A stretch of 5,882 bases of DNA. It comes from an uncultured Eubacteriales bacterium. Its GTDB lineage: Bacteria; Bacillota; Clostridia; Oscillospirales; Oscillospiraceae. This document shows positions 1 to 5,765 of the stretch, one piece after another; within the stretch, counting starts at the first letter, position 1, and each line of letters begins with the position of its first letter. The stretch spans positions 1 through 5,882 of the forward strand of contig USDP01000103.1 in the NCBI GenBank assembly GCA_900553545.1, written 5' to 3'. The translations under genes were made by a program, and so were the position numbers. Below the pieces are notes generated by a model. It made no database searches. It had not been told where the DNA came from and saw only the letters and a list, made by a program, of their open reading frames with translations.

Positions 1-1421
1 TGCCGCAGCTTCATTCTCGCGTCCTCGGGCATCCGGGATAGCTTGGAAGAAAGCCCCTCGCTGACCAGCTCAAACAGGGATTTTCCGAAGATATTGCTCT
101 CCCAGAGCTTTTCCGTGTCCTCCTCGTATTCCGAGAGCAGATAGCGGATCAGCTGCTCCGATTCCTGCTCGCCGCCGACCATCGGACTCAGTTCCGTTTC
201 CACGTCTGCGCGCAGCAGATGGATGGACGGGGCGCTGGCCTTCAGCCGGACGGCATAGCCGCCGTTTTTCCGCACGATCTCCGGCTTTTCCAGATGCAGC
301 TCGCTCGCATCCGGCATCACGATGCCATAGCCCGTCGCGCGCACCTGCGCCAGCGCATCGGCGACCTTGTCATATTCCCGCTTCGCCTCGGCAAGCGTCG
401 TGAGCGTTTGCAGCAGCGCTGCGTTGTCCGCCACCTCGATCCCGGCCTGCTCGGAGAGTACCGAGAAAAACAGACTCTCCGGGCATGTCAGCTCACAGCG
501 GACGGAGCCGTTTCCGGGGTCGACGCCCAGAAGCCGGAATTCCTCCACCGTGTCCAGCTGCCGCAGCGTCTCCAGCGCAGGCTCCGCCTCGCGGAGCTTG
601 CTGACGTTTGCCGTCCGCTCGCGCAGCGCGGCATAGAGCGCGGTTTTCAGCGGGTGGTCAGCGGGCAGTGCGGATACCCATGCCGGGAGATAAAATTGCA
701 GCTCCCGCACCGGGAACTCGTAGAGCAGCGCCGTCAGCACGGCGGAAATCTCGTCGACGTCCATTGTCAGGCAGTCGACGGCCATGCACGCCGCGCCGTC
801 CTCCTCGCGCACCCGGCGGCAGACCGTCTGCGCGGCCTCACCGCTCGGCTGCGCCGAGTTGACCAATACAAGGAACGGTTTTCCCGCTGCGCGCATGTCG
901 GCGATGGCGCGCCGCTCCGCGTCGACGTAATCCGCGCGCGGGATATCGGTGATCGTGCCGTCCGTGGTCACAAGAATCCCAATCGTGCTGTGCTCTTCCA
1001 TGACCTTTTTCGTGCCAAGCTCCGCTGCCTCGGTCATCGGGATCTCCTCGGGGAACCACGGCGTCGTGACCATGCGGGGCTTGCCGTCCTCGTCGGCGCC
1101 AACTGCGCCGGGGATCAGATAGCCGACGGTGTCGATCAGGCGGACGGAGAGCGTCGTTTTTCCGTCCGGCTGGATCTCCACGGCCTGTTCCGGTACGAAT
1201 TTCGGCTCCGCCGTCATGATCGTCCTGCCGGACGCCGCCTGCGGCAGCTCATCCTGCGCGCGCTCCCGGCGGTAGGGATCTTCAATATTCGGCAGCACCA
1301 GCTGCTCCATCAGCCGCTTGACGAAGGTGGACTTCCCAGTCCGCACCGGGCCGACCACGCCGATGTAGACGCTCCCGCCGGTGCGTGCGGCGATCTGTTC
1401 ATAGATGCTGTGCTCTTCCAA
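1..1421 (-). CDS. spoIVA: Stage IV sporulation protein A, coat-morphogenetic ATPase (C-terminus cut by window edge)
   Basis: SpoIVA is made in the mother cell, polymerises on the outer forespore membrane using ATP, and forms the base on which the spore coat is built. The 473 visible residues align without large gaps to the Bacillus subtilis protein as I recall it (492 aa), so about 19 residues are missing at the C-terminus. The N-terminal TRAFAC-type P-loop domain shows Walker A GPVRTGKS (24-31, Lys30), the stretch RAQDELPQAASGRTIMT ending at Thr70, EPKFVPEQA (72-80), and Walker B RLIDTVG with Asp97. Further family blocks are EEHSTIGILVTTDGTI and, near the visible end, the membrane- and polymer-associated C-terminal region (LWESNIFGKSLFELV, then SKLSRMPEDARMKLR). 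The start is TTG at 1421: it matches the family N-terminus, has a strong Shine-Dalgarno site 9 bp upstream, and no in-frame ATG occurs before the P-loop. The second of the two adjacent B. subtilis threonines (70/71) is Ala here. It lies 20 bp after sipL. Confidence 0.96.
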   Translation of the reverse strand, partial: MEEHSIYEQIAARTGGSVYIGVVGPVRTGKSTFVKRLMEQLVLPNIEDPYRRERAQDELPQAASGRTIMTAEPKFVPEQAVEIQPDGKTTLSVRLIDTVGYLIPGAVGADEDGKPRMVTTPWFPEEIPMTEAAELGTKKVMEEHSTIGILVTTDGTITDIPRADYVDAERRAIADMRAAGKPFLVLVNSAQPSGEAAQTVCRRVREEDGAACMAVDCLTMDVDEISAVLTALLYEFPVRELQFYLPAWVSALPADHPLKTALYAALRERTANVSKLREAEPALETLRQLDTVEEFRLLGVDPGNGSVRCELTCPESLFFSVLSEQAGIEVADNAALLQTLTTLAEAKREYDKVADALAQVRATGYGIVMPDASELHLEKPEIVRKNGGYAVRLKASAPSIHLLRADVETELSPMVGGEQESEQLIRYLLSEYEEDTEKLWESNIFGKSLFELVSEGLSSKLSRMPEDARMKLR

Positions 1422-1430
1422 GCTGTTTCG

Positions 1431-1436
1431 CCTCCT
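1431..1436 (-). promoter_or_regulatory. Ribosome binding site fixing the TTG start of spoIVA
   Basis: On the minus strand the sequence reads AAAAAGGAGG, then nine bases, then TTG. The whole site lies in the 20-bp gap after the sipL stop codon. No other start codon sits at a suitable distance, and the first in-frame ATG would remove the Walker A loop, so this site decides the start. Confidence 0.85.
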
Positions 1437-1441
1437 TTTTC

Positions 1442-2947
1442 TTACATCGGGATGAGCAGCATGCCGCCCGCCTCGATCTCCTCTCCGCTCAGCCCGTTCG
1501 CCGCGCAGATCGCGGCGACGGACGTGCCATACTGCTTGGCAACGTCCCAGACAGGGCCGCCGTCCAGCCCGGCGCGGATCACAAGCGAGGGCCTCCGCGC
1601 CTCCGGCTCCGCCGGCGGATCAATCGTTCCAGCGGAAAGTGTGCGGAGCGTTTGCTGCGCGAAGAAGCCGGCGTCCAGCGTGAGTGCCGCTCGCAGCTCC
1701 GCTCCGTCCCCGCTGGGCGACGCGCTGCCCTCCGGGCGCAGTGCCGCTGACGCCCGGCAGACGGCCCCGCACTCTGCCGGCAGCTCTGTCTCGGCACGCG
1801 CCGCGCCGGAAAGCCCCTGCATCATACCCTCCGCGTCCAGCCCCAGTACCCGGACATTGACCGGAACCGTCACGCGGACGCCCTGCTCCACCGGCTCCGT
1901 GCGCGGGAAGTCGACGAACACCGCGCTGTCGATCACGCTTCGCAGCGGCTCGCCGCGCAGCGTGTCCCGCAGCGCCAGCTGCTGCACCTGACGGTCAAGC
2001 TGGCAGTCGAACGTAAACTCTTTCCATTCCGCCTGCAGCGTCCCGTGGGTCGCGAAGGCGTCCTCGCAGAACGGCAGCGTCACCGTCTTCGTCACAAGGC
2101 ACTGCGCCAGCAGCCCCGCGCTGACCGCCATCGTGCCGCCCTCCGTCGGGAGCTCCGCGTCGCAGCTCGTCACCGCCATGCACAGCCGCAGCTGTTCTTC
2201 GTCATAATCTCCGGCCAGCTGACAATACTGCGAGAAGGGGAAGGTCTGCGACACTGCGCAGATGCTCCCATCCGTGGCCTGATAGAGAATCCGAATTTCC
2301 GCACTGCCCTTGAACACGGCCTTGCTGCCGACGATGCGCCGCTCGGTGATTTCCGGGACTGTGCTCACGCAGAGGATTGTCTCCGGCGTGGGCTGACCGG
2401 CTGGCAGCGTCAGCTCGTCGCTCACGAGGAAGCGCTTTTCCGCCGTCTCCGCCGGGAGCGGCAGGGGATAGTTCCGGCAGCGCAGCTGAAGCTCCGGCGG
2501 CGTCTGCTTCAGCAGCGGCAGCTCGATCCGGTCTGCGGCAAAACCCATGATCTGCGCGCCGACCTCCGCACGGAAGAGGATCTTTCGCGAGTTGACGAGC
2601 CGCGCGTCCGCCGCGAGGACGCGGCAGTCCATCAGGATCTGCGTGTCGTCCTTCGCTGCCGGATGCTCGAGGCGCAGCGTGAAGGGGAGCCACGCCGTCA
2701 GCGCCCGCGGCGCGCCGTCTGCCTCCGTCAGATAGACCGCCCCGGCCTGTATGCCGCCGGTAAGTTCAATCGCGCCGCTGCGGCATTCACGGCTCCGCAC
2801 GACCGCCTGCGCTCCGCAGTAGACCACACGCGCCGCGTCCGGCGAGGCGTCCGGAACGATGACTTCCAGCGTCTGCTCCTGACGGCAGACGCCCTCTATG
2901 CTTTGCCGCAGATAGTCTGTGGTTCTGGTTTCAAACTCAAGCTCCAT
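1442..2947 (-). CDS. sipL: SipL-like spore coat assembly protein (SPOCS/DUF3794 repeats plus C-terminal LysM)
   Basis: This 501-residue protein has the layout of clostridial SipL, the partner of SpoIVA in coat assembly at the forespore surface in the mother cell. Residues 1-140 form a first SPOCS-like (DUF3794) unit, with LEVIVPDASPDAARVV (27-42) and DCRVLAADARLVNSRKILFRAEV (107-129) as the recognisable core. Residues about 150-300 form a second unit with the same order (SDELTLPAGQPTPETIL, then GSKAVFKGSAEIRILYQ). Residues about 301-440 form a weaker third (VTVPVNVRVLGLD). Residues 455-501 are a LysM domain (VWDVAKQYGTSVAAICAANGL, ending GGMLLIPM) in which the usual GDTLW is degenerate. In C. 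difficile this LysM binds SpoIVA rather than peptidoglycan, and the next gene is spoIVA. The ATG has AAGGAG nine bases upstream. No signal peptide is seen, as expected for a mother-cell cytosolic protein. A LysM coat protein of another family is possible but less likely. Confidence 0.9.
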   Translation of the reverse strand: MELEFETRTTDYLRQSIEGVCRQEQTLEVIVPDASPDAARVVYCGAQAVVRSRECRSGAIELTGGIQAGAVYLTEADGAPRALTAWLPFTLRLEHPAAKDDTQILMDCRVLAADARLVNSRKILFRAEVGAQIMGFAADRIELPLLKQTPPELQLRCRNYPLPLPAETAEKRFLVSDELTLPAGQPTPETILCVSTVPEITERRIVGSKAVFKGSAEIRILYQATDGSICAVSQTFPFSQYCQLAGDYDEEQLRLCMAVTSCDAELPTEGGTMAVSAGLLAQCLVTKTVTLPFCEDAFATHGTLQAEWKEFTFDCQLDRQVQQLALRDTLRGEPLRSVIDSAVFVDFPRTEPVEQGVRVTVPVNVRVLGLDAEGMMQGLSGAARAETELPAECGAVCRASAALRPEGSASPSGDGAELRAALTLDAGFFAQQTLRTLSAGTIDPPAEPEARRPSLVIRAGLDGGPVWDVAKQYGTSVAAICAANGLSGEEIEAGGMLLIPM

Positions 2948-2956
2948 TGTCGTTCA

Positions 2957-2962
2957 CTCCTT
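2957..2962 (-). promoter_or_regulatory. Ribosome binding site of sipL
   Basis: AAGGAG on the minus strand lies nine bases before the ATG at 2947. It supports that start and falls just inside the short leader predicted from the candidate sigma-E promoter. Confidence 0.75.
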
Positions 2963-2978
2963 GTCACTTGCTATGGGA

Positions 2979-3007
2979 TATATATGCGGCAGGGGACAAG
3001 GTTATGA
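2979..3007 (-). promoter_or_regulatory. Candidate sigma-E (mother-cell) promoter of sipL-spoIVA
   Basis: Reading the minus strand, TCATAAC (3007-3001) resembles the sigma-E -35 box with its central ATA. After exactly 14 bp, CATATATA (2986-2979) resembles the -10 consensus CATACAnT (6 of 8 positions, counting the free position). The predicted transcript would start near 2971, giving a leader of about 24 nt that carries the AAGGAG site. This fits the known sigma-E control of spoIVA and sipL in spore formers. It is a pattern match without experimental support, and the AT-rich run could match by chance. Confidence 0.5.
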
Positions 3008-3009
3008 TG

Positions 3010-3159
3010 CTATCTGCAATCGGTGAGCAAAAATCCGAGCACAATCAGTGCCGCCGCCACGAGCACCCGCAAAAACCATCCGCCGAACAGAAATGAAATC
3101 AGCAGTCCGATCCCGATGCCGAGCACGAGAAAGCCGATTTTCGACGTTTTATGACACAT
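3010..3159 (-). CDS. Small two-helix membrane protein, function unknown
   Basis: This 49-residue protein is nearly all hydrophobic. A short basic head (MCHKTSK) precedes a first helix (about 8-25) with a GxGxG pattern at Gly14, Gly16 and Gly18. A GGW turn and Arg31 lead to a second helix (32-45), and the tail is TDCR. It probably forms a helical hairpin with both ends in the cytosol. I do not recognise a named family. The start at 3159 is preferred over an in-frame ATG at 3210 because GAGGTGG lies five bases before it and the extra 17 residues look unlike a protein start. It ends 62 bp before sipL on the same strand, so it may be co-transcribed with the sporulation genes. A weak sigma-E-like -10 (CATAGACT, 3184-3177) lies upstream, but the -35 is poor and the leader would be very short. 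Confidence 0.65.
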   Translation of the reverse strand: MCHKTSKIGFLVLGIGIGLLISFLFGGWFLRVLVAAALIVLGFLLTDCR

Positions 3160-3219
3160 CGTCACCACCTCAGTGCAGTCTATGCGCGCAGGCAGAAGAA
3201 CTTGCTGCAAAAATAACCA

Positions 3220-3248
3220 TTTACAGAAGCAGTGGAATACGATATAAT
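3220..3248 (+). promoter_or_regulatory. Sigma-A promoter of the hydrogenase operon
   Basis: TTTACA (3220-3225) and a perfect TATAAT (3243-3248) are separated by the ideal 17 bp. An A-rich stretch just upstream (about 3209-3217) could act as an UP element. Transcription would begin near 3255, leaving a leader of about 19 nt before the ATG at 3274. No operator-like palindrome overlaps it. Confidence 0.85.
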
Positions 3249-3273
3249 CTTACCGAATAGAGGGATGCAGAAT

Positions 3274-3513
3274 ATGCAAAACGAAGAGCTGCTGACCGTC
3301 CGGGACATTCTGGACGACGATTACGGCTGCGAGGAGCTTCCGCTGGGGGCCGAGCCGATGGTGACGGTGATCTTGACCGACGACCACGGCGCGGAGCGGA
3401 GCTTGCGCCTCGCGGACAGCCAGACGCGCACATGGCGGCCGGGAGACCGGATCACGCTGGGCGAGGACGGCGTCCCGCTGCGGGCCGGTACGGAATCACA
3501 TGGAGGAACCTGA
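3274..3513 (+). CDS. Unknown 79-residue acidic protein encoded before the hydrogenase
   Basis: I do not recognise a family. The protein is soluble and acidic, starting MQNEELLTVRDILDDDYG, with a single Cys near residue 19. The middle alternates hydrophobic and polar residues (MVTVILTDDHGAERSLRLAD), followed by WRPGDRITLGEDGVPL. This suggests a small beta-barrel-like fold, but that is only inferred from pattern. The start is the ATG at 3274, with GAGGG nine bases upstream. A longer in-frame start at 3232 is ruled out because it lies upstream of the -10 box. It is the first gene behind the sigma-A promoter, and its stop is 5 bp before the hydrogenase start, with the hydrogenase Shine-Dalgarno inside its last codons. 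The two are therefore likely co-transcribed and translationally coupled. A role with the hydrogenase is inference from position. Confidence 0.7.
   Translation: MQNEELLTVRDILDDDYGCEELPLGAEPMVTVILTDDHGAERSLRLADSQTRTWRPGDRITLGEDGVPLRAGTESHGGT
3502..3506 (+). promoter_or_regulatory. Ribosome binding site of the hydrogenase gene
   Basis: GGAGG lies inside the last codons of the preceding gene, twelve bases before the ATG at 3519. The spacing is longer than usual, which suggests that translation of the upstream gene helps initiation. A nearer ATG at 3500 is out of frame. Confidence 0.55.
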
Positions 3514-3518
3514 AACTT

Positions 3519-5015
3519 ATGCGCTACGCCGATTCACTCATCACCGACATCCGAAAACAGGTCTTTACCGAGGTGGCCCGAATGGCCTACTCCGGAGACT
3601 ATACCCAGATGGAGGATATTCCTTATAAAATCGTCCCCGGCGTCAACCCGCGCCACCGCGAGTCCGTTTTTCTCGAGCGGGCCATCGCGGGCGAGCGGGT
3701 GCGGCTGGCAATGGGACTGTCGCTCCAGCCCGTGCAGCAGCGGACGATGCTGAGCGAGGGCATGGGTCACGCGGCCATTGCCGAGCAGTACTATGAGCCG
3801 CCGCTCGTCAACATCATTCCCTACGCCTGCCACGCCTGTCCCACGAAACGGTATCAGGCGACAGGACTCTGCCAGGGCTGTCTTGCCGCGTCGTGTCAGC
3901 GCGTCTGTCCCAAGGGCGCGATTGACTTCGTCAACGGCAAGAGCCGCATCGATCAGGAAAAGTGCATCAAATGCGGCAAATGCGCCGCGTCCTGCCCGTA
4001 TCACGCGATCGTAATGATCGAACGGCCCTGTCAGGCCGCATGCGGGATGGACGCCATCGGCGTAGACGAATACGGCAAGGCGTGTATCGATTATGACCGC
4101 TGCGTGGCCTGCGGCCAGTGCCTCGTCAGCTGCCCATTCGGCGCGATCGTCGACAAGAGTCAGATCTATCAGGTCGTCCGTTCCATTTTGGAGGGCAACG
4201 AGGTCATCGCCATCGTCGCGCCGTCGTTCGCCGGGCAGTTCGGCAAGAATGTCACGGCGGCGAAGTTCGTCGCGGCGATGAAGGCGCTGGGCTTCTCGGC
4301 GGTCGAAGAGGTTGCCGTCGGCGCGGATATCTGCGCGGTCGAGGAAGCACGGGACTATCTGGAAAAGGTCCCGGCGGAAAACCGTTTCCTTGCGACATCG
4401 TGCTGCCCGTCGTGGCGGATGATGGCGCGGCGGCTGTTCCCGAAGGAGTCCGGCAACATCTCCATGACCTACACGCCGATGGTCTACACGGCGCGGATGG
4501 TGAAGGAGCAGCATCCGGGCTGCAAGGTCGTCTTTGTCGGGCCGTGCGCGGCGAAAAAGCTCGAGGCCATGCAGGAAGAGCTGCGCAATGACGTCGATTT
4601 CGTCCTGACATACGAAGAACTGATGGGTATTTTCGAGGCGAAGGACGTCGACCTTGAGACGATCGAGCCGGACGAAGAGCTGAAAAACGGCACGGGCCTT
4701 GGCCGCGGCTTCGCAGCGGCGGGCGGCGTGGCCCTCGCGGTGGAGGATGTGATCCGGAAGCTGCGGCCCGATGCGGAGGTCAAGATCCAGCGAGCCGACG
4801 GGCTGCGCGAATGCCGCAAGCTGCTGACGCTGGCCCGCGCGGGCAAGCTGGACGGCTATCTGCTCGAGGGCATGGCGTGCCCCGGCGGCTGCATCGCGGG
4901 CGCAGGTACGATCATCGCACCGGAGCAGGCGGCCAAAAAGCTGAAGGAGCATATCGCGCAGGCGGACGTGACGTCCTGCGCGGATAGTCCGTTCCGCGCA
5001 GAACTGGAAAAATAA
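3519..5015 (+). CDS. Monomeric [FeFe]-hydrogenase, group B type, with N-terminal [4Fe-4S] clusters
   Basis: The 498-residue enzyme should interconvert protons plus electrons with H2 in the cytosol, probably disposing of fermentation electrons from ferredoxin. All three H-cluster motifs are present: TSCCPSW (293-299), GPCAAKK (341-347) and EGMACPGGCIAGAG (450-463). These give cluster ligands Cys296, Cys343, Cys454 and Cys458, the proton-relay Cys295, and Lys346. Gly341 replaces the Met of the group A motif MPCxxK, as expected for group B. The N-terminal half carries many Fe-S cysteines: Cys104/107, 118/121/126/130, a full CxxCxxCxxxCP at 149-160, a partial one at 171/175, and another full one at 195-206. 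Three or more clusters are plausible. Residues 1-100 hold the family block IPYKIVPGVNPR and have no Cys. The length suits the group B1-type family (TIGR04105, from memory). No signal peptide or Tat motif is seen, and no maturation genes (hydE, hydF, hydG) are in the window. Assignment to [FeFe]-hydrogenase is firm; the direction of catalysis and the subgroup are inference. Confidence 0.95.
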   Translation: MRYADSLITDIRKQVFTEVARMAYSGDYTQMEDIPYKIVPGVNPRHRESVFLERAIAGERVRLAMGLSLQPVQQRTMLSEGMGHAAIAEQYYEPPLVNIIPYACHACPTKRYQATGLCQGCLAASCQRVCPKGAIDFVNGKSRIDQEKCIKCGKCAASCPYHAIVMIERPCQAACGMDAIGVDEYGKACIDYDRCVACGQCLVSCPFGAIVDKSQIYQVVRSILEGNEVIAIVAPSFAGQFGKNVTAAKFVAAMKALGFSAVEEVAVGADICAVEEARDYLEKVPAENRFLATSCCPSWRMMARRLFPKESGNISMTYTPMVYTARMVKEQHPGCKVVFVGPCAAKKLEAMQEELRNDVDFVLTYEELMGIFEAKDVDLETIEPDEELKNGTGLGRGFAAAGGVALAVEDVIRKLRPDAEVKIQRADGLRECRKLLTLARAGKLDGYLLEGMACPGGCIAGAGTIIAPEQAAKKLKEHIAQADVTSCADSPFRAELEK

Positions 5016-5048
5016 AACCCTGCTCCGCGCGCTGCGGGGCGGGATTTT
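5014..5048 (+). terminator. Intrinsic terminator after the hydrogenase
   Basis: CCCTGCTCCGC (5018-5028) pairs with GCGGGGCGGG (5034-5043) around a 5-nt loop. This gives ten pairs, one of them G-U, with a single bulged T at 5021, followed by ATTTT. An AAAA run on the left mirrors the T run, so it could work from both sides. It begins at the stop codon. The T run is short, so termination may be incomplete. Confidence 0.65.
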
Positions 5049-5090
5049 GCGGGGCCGGAGGCGTTTCGCACAGCCCTGCCTGCACGGAAG

Positions 5091-5096
5091 GGAGGG
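5091..5096 (+). promoter_or_regulatory. Ribosome binding site of the nucleotidyltransferase gene
   Basis: GGAGGG lies eight bases before the ATG at 5105. It is part of the right arm of a 6-bp inverted repeat (AGCCCT at 5072-5077, AGGGCT at 5093-5098) that could partly hide it. Confidence 0.7.
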
Positions 5097-5104
5097 CTTG
5101 CCGC

Positions 5105-5719
5105 ATGACCGCTCCGGAACGGATCCTGACATACATCCAGAAGACCTATCAGCCGGAAGCCGTCGTGGTATACGGCTCCTTTGCCGACGGCAGCGCGGGC
5201 GCGGGCAGCGATTTTGATGCGCTCGTCATTGCAGGCAGCCGGGCGTGCCATGACGCCTCCGAAATAGACGGCGTGACGCTCGACGTGTTTGTATATCCGG
5301 CGGCAACATTTTGTGCGGACTATGATCCGGAGGACTTTGTGCAGATTTTTGACGGGAAAATCCTTCTGGATCGATGCGGCACAGCTGCGCAGCTGCAAAA
5401 GCGGGTTTTGGACTATCTCGCAGAGCGTCCGAAAAAGTCCGATGAGGAGCTCCGGCAGGCGCTGGACTGGTGTGGGAAGATGCTCGCGCGAACGCAGCGC
5501 GACGACGCCGAGGGCGCCTACCGCTGGCATTGGCTCCTGATAGACAGTCTGGAGATCTATTTTGACCTGCATGGGCTGCCGTACTACGGCCCCAAGAAGG
5601 CACTGCGCACCATGGAGCAGACCGATCCGGAGGCATTTTCCCTCTATTCCAAGGCGCTGAATTCGATGAACCGGGACGCGCTTTCGGCATGGATTGCCTG
5701 CCTGCAGCCCGGCATCTGA
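5105..5719 (+). CDS. Stand-alone nucleotidyltransferase of the DNA polymerase beta superfamily
   Basis: This 204-residue protein begins with a minimal nucleotidyltransferase fold (about 1-95). It shows the signature YGSFADGSAGAGSDFDALV, with Gly24-Ser25, the metal-binding pair Asp36 and Asp38, and a third carboxylate at Asp60 in LDVFVY. All catalytic residues expected for NMP transfer are therefore present. Residues about 96-204 are mainly helical, rich in Trp and aromatic residues (DWCGKML, then RWHWLLIDSLEIYFDLHGLPYYG), and resemble the helical partner domain of antibiotic-type nucleotidyltransferases. No clear HEPN RNase motif (RxxxxH) is seen. The substrate is unknown: a small molecule, a protein or a tRNA end are all possible in this superfamily. 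It follows the hydrogenase terminator by about 57 bp, has its own good Shine-Dalgarno site, and no strong promoter was found for it. It may depend on read-through. No paired toxin gene lies next to it in the window. Confidence 0.85.
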   Translation: MTAPERILTYIQKTYQPEAVVVYGSFADGSAGAGSDFDALVIAGSRACHDASEIDGVTLDVFVYPAATFCADYDPEDFVQIFDGKILLDRCGTAAQLQKRVLDYLAERPKKSDEELRQALDWCGKMLARTQRDDAEGAYRWHWLLIDSLEIYFDLHGLPYYGPKKALRTMEQTDPEAFSLYSKALNSMNRDALSAWIACLQPGI

Positions 5720-5731
5720 CGACCATAGCGT

Positions 5732-5744
5732 CGCTTGACAAGCG
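5732..5744. repeat. Short palindrome after the nucleotidyltransferase
   Basis: CGCTTG and CAAGCG form a perfect inverted repeat around one central A. As RNA it would make a five-pair hairpin with a 3-nt loop. No T run follows, so it is not a standard terminator. It may be chance or a small binding site. Confidence 0.4.
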
Positions 5745-5765
5745 CACACATGGGTTTCCGGGGTC

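Noticed and set aside
219..1991. 590-residue open frame on the plus strand
   Set aside because: It lies antisense to spoIVA and the end of sipL, both clear homologues. The translation is rich in Arg, Ala and Ser with no domain, as expected from GC-rich opposite-strand frames.
2045..3007. 320-residue open frame on the plus strand
   Set aside because: Antisense to sipL, with low-complexity Arg/Leu-rich composition and no recognisable motif.
3177..3191. Sigma-E-like -10 (CATAGACT) before the small membrane protein
   Set aside because: The -10 is good, but the -35 at the proper distance is poor, and the leader would start almost in the ribosome site. It was therefore not listed as a promoter.
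3160..3210. Longer N-terminus for the small membrane protein (start at 3210)
   Set aside because: The extra 17 residues have no Shine-Dalgarno support, while the inner ATG has GAGGTGG five bases upstream.
3232..3273. Longer start for the acidic protein at 3232
   Set aside because: It lies upstream of the TATAAT box, so it would not be in the transcript.
3432..3518. Longer start for the hydrogenase at 3432
   Set aside because: It would overlap the preceding gene by 82 bases with an Arg/Gly-rich extension unlike the family, and no ribosome site precedes it.
3534..5132. 532-residue open frame on the minus strand
   Set aside because: Antisense to the hydrogenase, whose catalytic motifs are complete. 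The opposite frame shows no domain.
4856..5749. 297-residue open frame on the minus strand
   Set aside because: Covers the nucleotidyltransferase, the hydrogenase end and the terminator in reverse, and its product has no family features.
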